Shown: positions 36,536 to 50,100 of the stretch, one piece after another
Numbering within the stretch: position 1 is the first letter of the stretch
Layout of the letters: every line of letters begins with the position of its first letter
NCBI GenBank assembly: GCA_958295665.1
Contig: OY282558.1
Coordinates: 458,505,995 to 458,569,994 of the forward strand
Source: Tipula vernalis
Taxonomy: Eukaryota; Arthropoda; Insecta; Diptera; Tipulidae
Length of the DNA stretch: 64,000 nt
Direction of reading: 5' to 3'
Program-made: the position numbers and the translations under genes
Notes under the pieces: generated by a model
The model's database searches: none
What the model was told of the DNA's origin: nothing
Seen by the model: the letters and a program-made list of their open reading frames with translations, nothing else

Positions 36536-38734
36536 ATTTGACAGTTTTGTTCAGCCCTTTATATTTTACGTTTAAAAATCAAATGGGAGAAAACACGAAT
36601 TAAAAGCAAATTAAACGGAATAAACGAGTGGAACGCATGGATTTAGTTTCAGTAAAATGCTTTATATTTGGATCACTTAATCACGTAATTGAAATACGTT
36701 ACTTTAATTTGTTGGTCAGGTTCTAACAAAATAAAACTCAGAATTGGGTCAATATTTGGGATCCTTAGTTAGCGGTTTTTATCATATGATTTGAGTAACA
36801 ATTTGTTTAGTAGAACCGAATTCTGTAGAGTAAGTAGGGGAATGGTAAAAAATATTGTAGGCCTGCATTCTTTTCAAAATGAATTAGGAACTCTCGAATT
36901 TCTAGGTATCATCGGTTGACACCCAAATTTCTCCAAACATTTTGCAAAAAAAAAACTTAGTGCTTCACAAATCACAAAGCTAGTTTTTCGAGAATTGTAA
37001 TATAGTTTGAAAAAGATTATGAAAATATCAATCCAAGATCGTTTCTTTCAGTAGTAGATAGAAAGCAAGATTTATTCGTCACAATTGGTGGAGCTCTGAC
37101 TAAAACTTTAAATTTCGACTTCTGAAGAATCACTTTAATTTTTTAAATTTTGAAAGGACTTTGAGCATTTTAGGATGAAGTTCCTATCTGAACGTTTGCT
37201 TCGCAATATTTTTTGATAAAGGGGTTTAATAACACAATCGGTTAATTAGTCAGCAAGTTCCACTGCTCAACATGGGAACCAAATTTATTTCTGTTGTTGA
37301 AATACCTTTTCAACGATTCTCTACGATCAAACCGAAGAAATAGTTTTTCGCAACGAACTATTGGAAAGCCTTTTAGCGGTTACGCCAATTTTGTTACTCA
37401 CAGTGTTGACGAGTGTTAGTTTCTTCTTTTTTCGCCGTTTTACCATCAAGTTATTCCCCGCATAATAAAAAGAGGTTAGCTTGACACCCTATTCGGAACC
37501 GAATTTATTAAACCGCAGTCTGCCAGGAGTACGAATTTGCAAGCATCTTTTAATTGTAAAATCAAACATAATAAAATTAGTCCATGACTACAATTGGGTA
37601 CACTAACTCAAGGCACCATTAATAATGACGCCAATGTCCCCGCAATAACTTTACAGAGAAAATGTGATTTACAATTTGTGGAAACATAAAACATTATTTT
37701 ACATTTTATATGCTAATCTCTGATAAATTGTACACATAAAGTATGTATACAAATAAATAAATTACATTTTTTATGGTCATATGTTAATGTCCAGAGTTTA
37801 TATTAAAACCAACCAATTAATGGCCCTATAAAAATTAATCTTAACGCACAAAGAATTTCTATCCCAGATCTAGTTATTTTTCTGCACGCTAGTAGGAAGA
37901 CCATAACAACGACCCATCATCATAAAAATTGTATTTTAACACAAAAACTATAAACGAATTAGCACTTCAGCATTCGTTAAAAAACAAAATAAAAAATTCG
38001 AAAAGATGTGTGAAAAATTGGAATTTTCCGTCGTTTAATAGAAAACAATCTTTAAAAAATGCTAAACAGGTTGAATTAACATCTTTTACATATTATAAGT
38101 CGCTTATTTATCGTTAGTCATGCATTTACTTAAAATTTATGACTTTATCGATTGATAGGTGTATGGCATAGGACAACTGGGAACTATATATGGTAGCTGT
38201 AAGTATTATACAGTACATAACGGTAAATCATTGGTTAATTTATAGTTTATTATTAGTATTTTGTATTCCGGTACTGTACGGTATGGCATCTCGCGTTGAA
38301 GGAACTCGTGCATGACTTGTTATTATTCAATTTTTCGCTTATAAATATTTTTATCACGTTTTTTAGTACTCTGTTTAGTGTGGGTATGTGTGTGTGTATG
38401 TGTGTGTGGGTATGTGTTTTGTATTGTGCAATGATGACAATATTGTTTATAAGTAGATTATATCATATTTGCAATGATTTATTTATTCGGGCGGCAAAAA
38501 CGTCGTAGGCGAGAATAAAAATCGTATTTAGTAGTTAGTATTCTAATTTCTAAAGGGCACATACGTAAACCAACCAAAAATTCAAATCATTGATGGAATT
38601 TATCCCATATCGTATTTTACATTTTAAATGTTACCAATATTGTCCAATCAACCCATTCAAATGAACCCCAACGAAAGAACATATCGGCTAAATATTTATA
38701 GTCCAACATTAATAAGGATTGCAAAGATTGAGCA
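36536..38734. other. No gene seen; GC-richer patch at 37.2-37.6 kb
   Basis: The stretch at 37200-37580 is less AT-biased and may be LTR or internal transposon sequence, given the integrase relic 1.2 kb further on. No motif supports this. The remainder is AT-rich and non-coding. Confidence 0.4.
38378..38416 (+). repeat. Interrupted TG microsatellite
   Basis: A (TG)n run is broken by GGGTATG units. An overlapping 70-codon open stretch is compositional. Confidence 0.75.
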
Positions 38735-39350
38735 AAGGTGTGTTTACAGTATCAAAGATGTAAGGAAGGTCGTCTTACTCGATCTGAAACTGGCACTTTC
38801 GATCTTCCTATCGTAAGATTTAAACGCATCCAAATGGATTTGGTAGGTCCATTATCACAACCTAATATATGTATACATCCTTACAACCATCGACAGATTT
38901 ATAAGGTGTCCTACCCTATTCATGTTATGAAAGCCAATTCAGTATCGAGAACTTTGTCTGACACTATGTGACTCGGGTTTGGCGTTCCATTCACTGTTAC
39001 AACAGATCAAGGTTCTCAGTTTGAATCCAAACGGTTTTCCGATCTGATTAAGCTATTACGTTAGTCAGATATTAGAGAAATTTCATTCAACGGTATTTGT
39101 TCAGTTCTGTGACAGTTAGTTTATGGGAGCAACAAAAAGTTCATAGTGAATATTGAAGGTAAAACCGTATCAATATTAACCAGTAGATTGAAACCGGCTT
39201 ATGGTATTTTAGACAGTGTTTCCAGTTTTGTTGCTTCAAGTCATCAAGGAGTTTCCTTCAAACAGGTCAATGCGGACAAACTCATGTTGAGGGGAGTCAT
39301 ATTGCAGTCGAGAAACGTCATTGAACTTCACAACATGTATTGTTAGACTG
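38735..39350 (+). pseudogene. Ty3/gypsy integrase relic with C-terminal tail
   Basis: From 38738 the plus strand encodes a Cys-containing QRCK stretch, TRSETGTFDLP, and then RFKRIQMDLVGPL with the first catalytic Asp at codon 38837-38839. It continues in the same frame to ANSVSRTLSDT, a stop, and FGVPFTVTTDQGSQFES with the second catalytic Asp at 39005-39007. The two aspartates are 56 residues apart, as expected for a gypsy integrase. The segment that should carry the catalytic Glu is not recognisable and seems deleted or scrambled. The C-terminal KTVSILTSRLKPAYG (about 39164-39208) matches the motif near the end of gypsy pol. It is a broken copy with no LTRs found. Confidence 0.85.
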
Positions 39351-39639
39351 GCGCAATTTATAACGTCGAGTTCTGTTGGCTCAAAAAAACGGAACCTAGA
39401 GCAAAAATTGCTGAACTCGTCATAGTATAAATTGATCTGAGTTCATTATTTTTTGATCTAGATCAGTTTTTTTCCGTCAATAGAACAAGACATAAGAAAA
39501 AAAATGAATCTTCGATTTTTTGTCTTAATTTTTCTCGAGTTGCCTCGCTATAACAATAAAATAAAACTAATTTTTTCTTATTTTCTCCATTTCAACGGCG
39601 ACAATTTCCACAAAAACTACTTATAAAGCCAAGTCGTAG

Positions 39640-39721
39640 GTAATGGCTTTTACTACATTAAAATCCGTCTGTCCGTTGTCGCGATATGACTGAAAAACTT
39701 GTTAATTATTGCTACCAACGA
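39640..39721 (+). repeat. CCGTCTGTCCG-containing repeat fragment before the minisatellite
   Basis: AAATCCGTCTGTCCGTTGTC followed by GCGATATGAC resembles the GTCCGCCCGTCTG...TTTCGAGA starts of the repeats at 36.1 and 31.4 kb. It also leads straight into a minisatellite. It is probably a third member of the same family or structural type. Confidence 0.4.
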
Positions 39722-40107
39722 CTGACCTAACTATTGACTTGAATTTAGCTCAACTTTTGATTTGGCTTTTAGCTTAATCGTTGACTTGTCTTTTGCCCTT
39801 CTATTTTACTCGTCTTTGAATGTGATTTTTCACTTGACTTTTGGCTTGATCTTTGACTTGATTTTGACTTGGCTTTCGACCCGACTTTTGACTTGGATTT
39901 TGATTATTGGGTTTGACTAACGGTTCGAAGCTTGACTTCATTTTTACTTAACTTTTGATTTTACGTGACCTGACTTTTGACTTAACTATTGACTTGATTC
40001 TTGACTTAATTGTTGACTCGATTTCACTTCAGACAGAACTTCTGACTTGACTTTTGATATAACTTTTGACCTATGACTTTACTTTTGGTTTGACCTTTGA
40101 CTTGATT
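39722..40107 (+). repeat. Minisatellite of a roughly 12-bp unit (TTTTGACTTGAC)
   Basis: This is a degenerate array, about 385 bp, of variants such as CTTGACTTTTGA. It begins after a CCGTCTGTCCGTTGTCGCGA stretch at about 39667 and follows the integrase relic by about 370 bp. It has strong strand asymmetry, with the plus strand rich in T and poor in C-runs. It is non-coding. Confidence 0.8.
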
Positions 40108-43100
40108 ATATTTTAAGAACCTATCCTAAGAAAAAGTCATTCATAATGATGTAATCTGCTGTTGAAGGCGGAGCGGGTATAGTGATTAAATTGAAAATAA
40201 ATAAAAATTCATTTTAAAGACGAATTTTATTAGGCATATGTTAAAGCAGTTTCCTATCAAATTTGTAAATCAATTTAATTAACAAGACTGCCATTTTGAT
40301 AAAAAAATGAATGTGAAATTTTATGATTTGCTGCAGAACACTCTATCATGATCGTTGGTATAAAAATTTAAGTCGTAAAATATTTTATAGCACGTAATCA
40401 AAACTGTAACAGATAATACTATAATGTTAGATTCAAAATAAAATATTTAATGAAGATCATTATTTGAAATAAAACAAGTAGATTGATATATGTATGTATA
40501 TGATGTGTACATACCTACATAACATTGATATAAAAATAACGTTCTATAAATTAAACAACATTGGTCGTAAATCTGAATGCAACCTAATTTCTAATTGACA
40601 TTAAGCAAATCTGCATACAGACAAAATGTAAATAATTTCTGTTCTACTGACATTTACAAGGTGACAATTATATTCAGCAAAATTTGATTAGTCTTGCATG
40701 AGCAGGTTTATTTTTTTTTTTTTGTTGTTTTACCCAAAACGTAATAAAATCGATAATCCGGGTGCTGCCGCACAAAAACTGAAAAACAATGACCTGATCG
40801 AATCACCAAATGTAAAACATTAAAAATTATTTTTTATGCCTCGATCCGATGATGAATGAATGCTGTTTATTATAAATTTTGATGTCATTCAACATTTGGT
40901 TCTAATTTAATTTCATTTTTATGAAATTTATAATTAAAATCTTCGGTCTATCACACAAAATTTAAATGTAAACCATATTTTTGTATCTATTCTATAAACG
41001 CAATTGTATAGAGACTCAATACAGGCATGATTCACCCATCATTCAAGCTTCTTTGACGTTTGGCACACCCACCCATAAACAATATACATATTATGCAAAA
41101 ACTCTATTAGATAATAAATAAACAACATTAGCACGTTAATCTAATTCGACAGTCTTGCATTCCCTTTATTTCTAAATGAACAAAATAAATTGCGAATTTC
41201 AATGTCTAAATATAAATCAAACAGTCATTATAGGAAAAATATACTTTTCAGCGGTATGATTGTTAATGGGATGGAAGTGGCGGCATTTTGTATTTGATAA
41301 AACAACCATGTTTATCATCAATATGCTAATCAATCATTTATAGAGTTCTAATCTATAAACATTCTATATCCAATAAAACAAACGAAATATTGCAAATATT
41401 AATTAATTATAACTAATTTATATGACATCAACTTCATGTATAGTTAATTTTTTGTGTATGCGCGCGATTCATAATTCACGAAATTTGTTAAAATTAATTA
41501 GAATTAATATTAGGGAAATTTATCATGTTTATATGAATGTGACACATTTACGAGTTAATAATAAGCAAGAATTTATGTTGTTAGCTAATTGAACAGTTTT
41601 AATGATTCAGAGAGGATGTAGGTCAACTGAATTAGATCTTTAAATTAAATTTTGACTGATAATAAATTGTCCGACACTATTAATGATATCATCTTGTTGT
41701 TAAATATCGACATATTTATTGTTTGTAGGGCAATTCTGTTTGGGCAAAAATTCACACACGATTAATTAATTGAAGAGTGTCTACGTATACTGAATACATA
41801 TTTGAAAGAAGTTTGATTGGAAAAAAACTGACGATAATAATTTTATCAAATTTCTAGTAGGATTGCTTTTAAAATTTTTAAAAGGTCTTTTCTTATTGTT
41901 GACATTAGTCGACCTTGAAATTAGGATAATTTTGAAATCAATCAAAATTTGATTTGATTTAAAAAAGCAGAGCAAAACTAAATTAAAATAAAATAATTTT
42001 TAGTTAAATTTGAAACAAGTTTGATATGAAATGATTTTCCTAATTTGAATATAATTTAATAGAATTTTAATAAATTTTGAAAACAGATTGAAAATACTCA
42101 TGTAAAATTTAAAATAATTAGTTTGAACCAAACTCGAATTTAGTGTTTAAGCAAATATTTTACTCGAACTTTCATTTTATAATTTTCTCATGTCATCAAA
42201 TTATGTATACAACATGAACACAAAATATGTCTAAAACAACAAAATTAATAAACAAACCACGTACATAAAATACACTGTCAAATTATAAATTCAAATACAG
42301 AACGACAATAACCTAAATAGAATTCAATCCCATGTTGGTCCCCAATTATTAAAAAAAAATAAAAATAAAAATTTATTATGTTGCCTTTCATTCTCTAATC
42401 AAGATCTTATCAGATTTGCAAAACAAATATTTTTACCATAACTCCTCAGTGCGCTTACTCGTCGTATACATACATCTGAATTGTTGTTGACTTGTTATTC
42501 GAAATATGTATTCGCAAAAGAAATAAATTTTGCTGGCGACACTGAGGGGGATACACAAATTAGATGTTCGCGGGTGTATAAAAATTCGATATAATTTGGT
42601 ACAAAAAGATCATTACAAACAATTATGATTTTTGATTTATGAATGTCGTAATATGATCGCTATAAATCATTTTATGTATTATGTAAAAACAAAATAACAA
42701 ATAAGCGGGATAAAATCACATTGGATTGGTTTTAATTTATTTTGATTGAACCCACACACATACGAGAAACACACTGATTGTATTTTCAAAATAATTCCAC
42801 TCGACATTTATGTGATTTAATAAGGGAGTTGTAAATTTGATATATCATTAAATGTACATATAACAGTTTAAATGCAGTTTGGGTATGCATGCCAAAGGTA
42901 ATAATGCGCGTATTTCAAATGTCAATGTCATTTATGTTCAACTGGAATTTTTCCACTTAACAACTCAAAATAATATTGATTTTTTTGTTGTTTTTGTTTT
43001 CATGAAAATAATCAACACTTACGTCTGTCTGTAATATTCGTATGTATGGTACATTGTGTACACTATGCGAATGCATGACATCATTTATTTAACATTAACT

Positions 43101-45439
43101 ATTTATTTATGACTTTGCATGAATGTCATGCAATCAGAGAGAGTTTTATTCGTATAATAATAATTTTTGTTTGTAATTACTAAGCTAAAGTTTTTCTTTT
43201 TTTTTTTTCAACATGCAAATTATGTAAAGAGAACTAACTACATTTTTACGTTCTTCTGTGCGGTCTTGAATTATTTCTTTCTCTATTAATTGTTTTCAGT
43301 ATACATACAACTTTGATTGTTTATATACCCTTCAGGTGAAGAAATTTTCTTGATGGATTAGTACAATAATTAGTACATAACTCCTCAATCAAATTGACGA
43401 TTCATGCCGAGATAGGTCGCTTGATTCAGCAAAAAATTTCTAGCTCCTTGTAAAATGTGTACTGTAATTTGGTTAAACCTGGATATTACTTTTTAAAAGT
43501 AATCCATTTGATCGATTTCGCAATGTATGCGATCAATTTTATTTATTTATATTATTCAACCACAATAATATGTGATAAACATAAAATAATGATTGATCGC
43601 ATAATAATATCACGATCGTATACATTTCAATAAAATTGTTTTTATTTTATTTATGTAACGTGAATAAAATATGATTTGCGATCTACGCCATCACGATCAT
43701 CATAGATTTAAAAAATTTGATTGTTGATTGCTCTAAATAGAATTTATCAATTACACTTAACTTTTGGCTGTGATCATCATGCACAAATTATATTCGAATT
43801 CGCTGTAATCGAATCAATTTGACCTATTGTGTGTCTTGTTTGAATAATATAAGTGGTAATTCAGTTAATGTGATCGCGTGATTTCACATTTACTATACGA
43901 TTGAAATGATTCTAATTAGTAAGTATTGTTATAGTTGGCGGGTTGCAATCAAATTTTGTAACAATCAAATTCATTATCTGGAACACTGAATTTGTAATGT
44001 ATTTTTTGAAATTTTCAAATATAAAGATGTATCAGTTCACTTCTTCAGCGCAGTAGTTCTTCTCTTATAATTTCATTATTATTCTTCTGAACATTTGCTA
44101 AGTTTTTTAAAATTTGGGAAAAAACATATTTTATGAGACAACTTTGAAACCACTTTAAATAAATTTGAAATTACATTTTGACCAAGGAGGAAGCCTAGAT
44201 CATGTTTAGTGTTCGTTTAAGAAAAATTCTGTCAAGTAGTGTTAAAAAATAAACAGAAAACGATATTTATGAAATTATTAATTTTGTTGTGCAATAAATC
44301 AAGAATAATTCCCTAAGGTTCTTGATTCAAATCAATTTGCCATTCTCTGTTATAAATAATTTAAAATTTCGCCAAATATTTGTGAAATAAATTGAGATTG
44401 GCTAGTAGACGAAATCGCTTTTCTTTCTCTCCTTTCATAAGATCATTTAGCAAAGCCTCGATTGTGGTAAAGTCACTCAAAATCAAAACATCAAATAAAC
44501 AAATTATAGGACAAAATATTTTTATTCTGATTTATAATATCAAATTTTAGAATGGTGTTGAAGAAATTCTCGAATACCGTTTGGATATTCTTTAATAAAA
44601 TAAAAAATTTAAACCGAATTGTTTATAAAATAAAATTCATCTGAATGTAAACTACTTGGTAGGCAAAAGCGCTTTTGTAACAAAATAGTTCATAAAATTT
44701 TTTCAAAGAACGCAGAGAAACAGCGAGAATTTTTATTTAAATAAATCTACAAAAATTATTTTTGGTAAGTGCCTGATTAAAATTAAAAAACATCTGTTTT
44801 TCGGTTAGCTTGCATTCGAGATAAAAAAAAACTTTCAAATCATCGCTACCCATCATAAACTATCGAATCTGAAAAAAATTATTTTTCTTATTCGCTACCT
44901 AGAGAATTGTGCATGATATCAATGGCAGATTGCCGATTTTTTAGTTTTCATGAGACAGTTAATATAATTAGCATCTTGGGCTAGGTCCTATTGGGTTGAA
45001 CCTTACAAGGGAGACGAGTCTTGAGGAAACACGAACTTTCTGTTCAGTACAATATAGACCGTTTGCACAAACTATAACCATTTAACCTATAATTGAAGTA
45101 ATTCAAAAATTCAGAGATAAATTAAAAAGTTCAAGAGAATTCCAGGCATAGCTTTCATCTAATCGAAGTTTATTTTACTTCAATTGAGTTTTGTCAAAAA
45201 ATAACAATAAAATCCGAAATGGTGGACACGTGGGATAAATTAAACTCATTTTTAAAGGCCAGATTATCACAATAAAAGTAAAAACAAATGAGATTTTCAT
45301 GCGGTTTTTGTTTGAGTTGCATGAAATAGGATGACAAAGCAAAGTGGAACATCTCTCCATCATTCAATATTGCATTGATTGCATCCAAAACGCAGAATTC
45401 AACAAACAAATTTTATAGGAGACGAATAATATGGAGGAT
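40108..45439. other. No gene seen
   Basis: Over 5 kb of AT-rich DNA with a TCAAATTTG-type block at 41930-42190 and many GATCG words at 43500-43950. Two overlapping minus-strand open stretches at 45175-45409 show no recognisable domain. Confidence 0.5.
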
Positions 45440-46080
45440 TTAAAAATATGTAAATTAAAATTGTGTGAAGAAATCGCTATGCAGAAGAAAACTATGCCCG
45501 TCCAGTGTGTAAAACCGATTATGCCAAACGTCAGTTAACGATTCTGGGCATCAACGCAAAAGATTTTTGAGAGCGAAGTGCTACAAATATGGGGAATTTG
45601 CCCACGTTTCTACAAAATGCGAGAAGTGCGATGTGAGAAAGTACATTGCAGCAATCAATCAGTAGGTTGTTCATTATTTATTTCTAGGAAAAGTGTAGTC
45701 AATGCTCGAGCACTCACAATCGATATTCGAACTGCTGAAACTTGGTATTTATGACAGTTATGAAATGTTTTGCCCATTGTGGTACCGAGAGGGATGCAAA
45801 ATGAACTAATTAAAAAATTAAAACTAAACTTAAGAGAAGACAGTTTCCCTGTTGGTTTTCTAGTTGCCTTATAGCACTTATCATTGAAAAGAATAAAATT
45901 AGGAAAAGGCTGCATATTTACAATAATATTTGTGATTGTGTAGTTTTTGCACAATTTCAAAAAAAAGTAGACATTGAAATAAAAGTTTGCTTCAAGAATC
46001 ATTTAAATTCTCTTGCAGAGGAAATTAGCACTTTAAGAAATGAAACAAAGTTTTCATCTTCTATATTTTTTGACCGACAG
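45440..46080 (+). pseudogene. LINE 5' part: degraded zinc-knuckle region and linker to RT
   Basis: The reading CYKYGEFAHVSTKC at 45579-45620 is a CCHC zinc knuckle in which the second Cys has become Tyr. A second Cys pair (CEKC) follows directly. Such knuckles occur in LINE ORF1 and in LTR gag. About 0.4-0.5 kb downstream the plus strand reads into sequence leading to the RT, including FFDRQIS and SDGSVIANLFADNFKSG around 46070-46140. This resembles the stretch between endonuclease and RT. No endonuclease motifs were found, so most of that domain is probably deleted, or the knuckle belongs to a separate relic. Confidence 0.5.
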
Positions 46081-46920
46081 ATTAGTTAATCTGATGGATC
46101 CGTAATTGCCAATTTATTTGCAGATAATTTTAAGAGTGGCTAAAGTTCAGTAGCTTCTAGTGTGACAATACTTGAAAACTGATCAATTTTCTGATTTACT
46201 TTGTTCTGAGTCGGATGTAATTAGTATAATTAATGGCTTAAAAGCTAATAAAGGAGCTGGATCTGAAGCAGTCCCTAATTTTTTGTGGAAAGTTTAAAGC
46301 ATATTTGCTAAAATATTCGAGCAAATTGTATTTCTCATAAACAGCATGAATTTTATAAGCAAAGATCTACTCTTACGAATTTGTTAGAATTTACTGATTA
46401 TGTCATTAGTTCCGTTGATAATAATAGGCAAGTTTATTGTATTTATACCGATTTTAGCAAAGCTTTTGGTAAAGTAAATCATTCCAAGTTAGGTTCAAAA
46501 CTAGTGGCTTTTGGACTATCAAAGTCAGACGTTTAATGGTCATAAATCTCAGTGTTTTACTGCTACGTCTGGAGTTCCACAAGGTTAAATATTAGGTCCT
46601 CTGTTGTTCCTAATTTTTATTAATGATTTGATTGAATCTGATTGCTTACTTTATGGATATGACTTAAAGGTCTATAGTGAGGTACGTAATTTGTTTGACG
46701 CGTTAATTTTGGGAAATGACCTTTTTCAAGTTTTTCAATGGTGGTTGTTTGAAATTTGATATTCATGTTAATACTTTATGTAAAAAATCGTTTCGAATTC
46801 TAGGTTTTATATTTAGAAGAGGTCGTGAATTTACGTCACCCTCTATACTAATTATACTATTTAATCAGTTAGTGCGTAGTTCCTTAGAGTACGGATGCCA
46901 GATTTGGAATCTCACTTAGT
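46081..46920 (+). pseudogene. LINE (non-LTR retrotransposon) reverse transcriptase relic
   Basis: The plus strand shows RT landmarks in order. They are SDVISIINGLKANKGAGSEA (about 46212-46271), HEFYKQRSTLTNLLEFTDYV (from about 46345), IYTDFSKAF with the first RT aspartate (about 46442), and HKSQCFTATSGVPQG then LGPLLFLIFINDL (about 46540-46635). The position of the FADD catalytic box reads YGYDLKVY, so the first of the two catalytic Asp residues is lost. The C-terminal LGFIFRRGREF...LVRSSLEYGCQIWN (46795-46915) matches the region after the RT in CR1/Jockey-group LINEs. There are several stops, a stop inside PQG*ILGP, frameshifts and small deletions. I place it in the CR1/Jockey group, without a finer name. 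Confidence 0.8.
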
Positions 46921-47195
46921 TACCATTAATTCATTAATGCCGTTTTGGTTTTATACATAACTTAATTTATGTATTTAAATTATAAATTGTTTTTGTTTAA
47001 AAATATGTATATAGTTTTGATAGTTTATTATTCATTATTATCTTAAGTTTGTATTTATACTATTTATATTTAATTAAACCTGTATGCTTCATTGTAATTT
47101 CATTATTGTAAGTTTTGTTATACTTAGTTGTTGTGATAACATCTAAAAAGTATTTATACTGTGCATTATCCTAATAATGGAATGAAATAAAATGA
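46921..47195 (+). other. Probable 3' untranslated end of the LINE relic
   Basis: This is non-coding, T-rich sequence directly after the RT relic. It ends in a GGAATGAAATAAAATGAAAA tail around 47176-47198, the kind of short A-rich or simple-repeat 3' end left by target-primed reverse transcription. A polyadenylation-like AATAAA is embedded in it. The exact insertion boundary and target-site duplication were not determined. Confidence 0.5.
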
Positions 47196-50100
47196 AAAAT
47201 ACAAATTACAGACTGCTTTTCCAAGTTCACATGGCTATATTTAGCCATCTTCTAATAAGGTCATGACATCTAAAGAGAGAGTCCATTCAGAAAAAACCAC
47301 CTCTTCTACATTGCCGGAATTCTCACATATTGTGAAACGGAGAATTTTACTGAAATAAAGAGTAAACGAAATCATCCTCCCCATTCCGAGAAGAATGGCG
47401 CCGATTCGGAAGTAGGTGTATGTTTTTGAGTCGCAATTAAAATTATTTTTATTTTTGAATCTGCAATTATTGATGCAGATGACACTGAATTTAGGCGAGT
47501 TTTATTCCAAACTTTTTAATTCTAATGCAAAAATAAATATTTAAAACCATTTTGTAACCATTCAACATTAAAAACATTTTGAATTAAAAACCAAGTTAGC
47601 ATAAGTGGTAAAAGCAGTCTAGTGATGGTTTTCTCCTGGAGTAGGCCATTGCCAATAACCTTGGCCATTAAAAAAAAAACATTTGAATAATCTTACTTAA
47701 AATTTGAATTGAATAGAAAGTCGTTGTTGAACGTTGAATATAGAAATACATAACCGTAAGACTGAGCATTTCCTCAATAATTCGTTCGATTTTTGTGCTA
47801 CCAACTACCACAATATTACTGATGCACTCTGTTGATTCAACTGTCGGGTTTAATCGGGATTGGGAGGAAAACCTCAGCTGTTCGTCTTGCGAATAGTTGA
47901 GCGTTATCTTTTCAAAATAGTTTAAAATTATTTGAAAATGTATCCAATTCTTTAAAAATTTGCTAATTAACCTAATGCCCTCCATCAATAATTATTCCAG
48001 AAATATTTGTTTATTCAATCAGAAAATCTAAAAATCTAAAAAATCTAAAATCTCAAATCTAAAATTCACCTTTAGTTGAGTTTAGCCCATTAGAAGAGCA
48101 AACTAGAAGAATTGATATAAGAAGATTCATAAGGGGAAGGGATAAAGATTTTATTGTTTTCTAAAAGGTTTATAAAATAACAAAGAGGTTTGATACCTTA
48201 CTAAATAAACGAGTTTTATTATGTCGTATAGTTCTTTAAAAATAGTTTTTCACCTTTCATTCTTTGGAAAACAAATAAATGTTCGAACCCTCTTCGACAA
48301 GTCTAAAAATACAATTATGTATTACTGACAAGGAAGTCACCAACCTTAAATCCAAAACGATAAAAACTATAAATTTCTAAAAAAAAAAAAAAAAAAATCC
48401 ACGCTGATGCGAAAAAACCTATTTACATAAACAATAGATAGCAATTCTAATTTCCTATTGTTTGCACAAAACTGGGTTATCTATCAATTAAAACTAATAA
48501 ATAATAAAACCTATAATTATATCCACCTATGCGCACGCTTTAAACTATTGTTTATATTAAACACGGTTCTTAATCGATAGTTTTCGCCAAAAACTAAATA
48601 AATCTAATATTAAAATTCGATTAAAACGTGTTATTAGTGTAACACCCAGTTCTTACCGAATTTTCTATATTTTTTACACATCATAACGGTGGGTGGGGAC
48701 CATACTTACATATAGCATATACATGCTGTATACACACATTATAAGCATAAAAAAGCAAATACTCGTTATATCATTAATAATGACAAATGAATCAATAAAA
48801 TTTGGGCAGAGCGAACATACTCGTGCACGTACGTACATATGAAGACTAATAACGTGACCGACCATTTAGTTAAAAATAATAGTTTTTAATTATTTATTAT
48901 TTATTTTGTTTATTTTAATTATTTTTAAAACAAAAAGTTTCTATTTCCGCCAAAATATGTATTATTCGATTGTTTACTTAGGAGGCGATGATGATACCTT
49001 CCTATTTTTGGGTTTTCGTTTGAACTCTTTAGTCAATATCTCATATACTTATGTTGCGGTGGGGTACGAGAGATGAAAAGATGTATATACTCGTACATAA
49101 ACGTATCAAAGTGTTACGTGGAAATTTTGAATTTTTATTTATGCGACAATTCAAAGAAAATTTATTGAGGTCAGAAAAATATTTATGTACATTGTACGAA
49201 TGGAAATTTTGGTTAAATTAAATACAAAGAAAATGTTCATTTATTAACAAAATGTTAAATTCTAAGTTATTTTTGTGATACACGCGGCTTCATATCAATC
49301 AATTTCGGTACAATAAAACTAAAAACTTTGATATATCATGTGCCTAAGGTCAACAGACTATAACAAAATTTTCGTTTATTATTATTATTGATCAGAGAGT
49401 ACTTGTTGTATATAAATAACCGTATGTAGGTCATCCTATACCCTTTGTTGAACTTTACCGTATATTTTTTTTGTTTTTTTTGATAATTTTTCAAAAAAAA
49501 AAAAAACTCAAACCACACAAAATTTTGCCGCCAGACACCCTCTTATATATGAACTCTTGACATTTTGTTTGATTGCTATATTTATGTCGCTTTCGTAATT
49601 TTCTATAGCTTTGTCTGTGACATTTTGTCTTTTGATGTTCGATTATCTCACCATTTCTAGCTTAAAATTTTATTTGTGGTGGGCGGTTTGTTGTTTTGCA
49701 TAATATGTATTGCATGCAATTTATATATAGAAATGTGCATTAGAATCTTAATTTCAAATAGTTTTTGTATTATGTAATGTTGACCTATTTGAGATGTAAT
49801 GTAGTATGGTTGGATTGTGGTAATTAGTTTAATTGAGTGATGGTATGATTCAAATCAAACAATTAATTTTTTATGTTATTCAACTTTAATGATATTTTCA
49901 ACCAACTGGGCACAAATCGAAGAACCAGATTTTATTTTAAATGCTTGTGTTGATTTTCGCCCAATATTATCTGCATTGGCTAAACTTGACACTTCTATCA
50001 ATTTTAATTATCTAGTTTCTTAGGTTAGTAAAATATTTTATTTTATAAGTTAATTGCCCAAAAAAAAATTGCTGTTATATTGAGCAATTGACTAAGTAAC

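Noticed and set aside
45655..46002. 115-codon minus-strand frame inside the LINE relic
   Set aside because: It is antisense to the LINE and carries no motif of its own. A chance frame.
47668..47988. 106-codon minus-strand frame
   Set aside because: No domain, signal peptide or membrane pattern, and its end falls in an A-run. Compositional.
48674..48865. Minus-strand frame with hydrophobic runs (63 codons)
   Set aside because: Too short, no splice signals, and hydrophobicity is expected from T-rich codons in AT-rich DNA.
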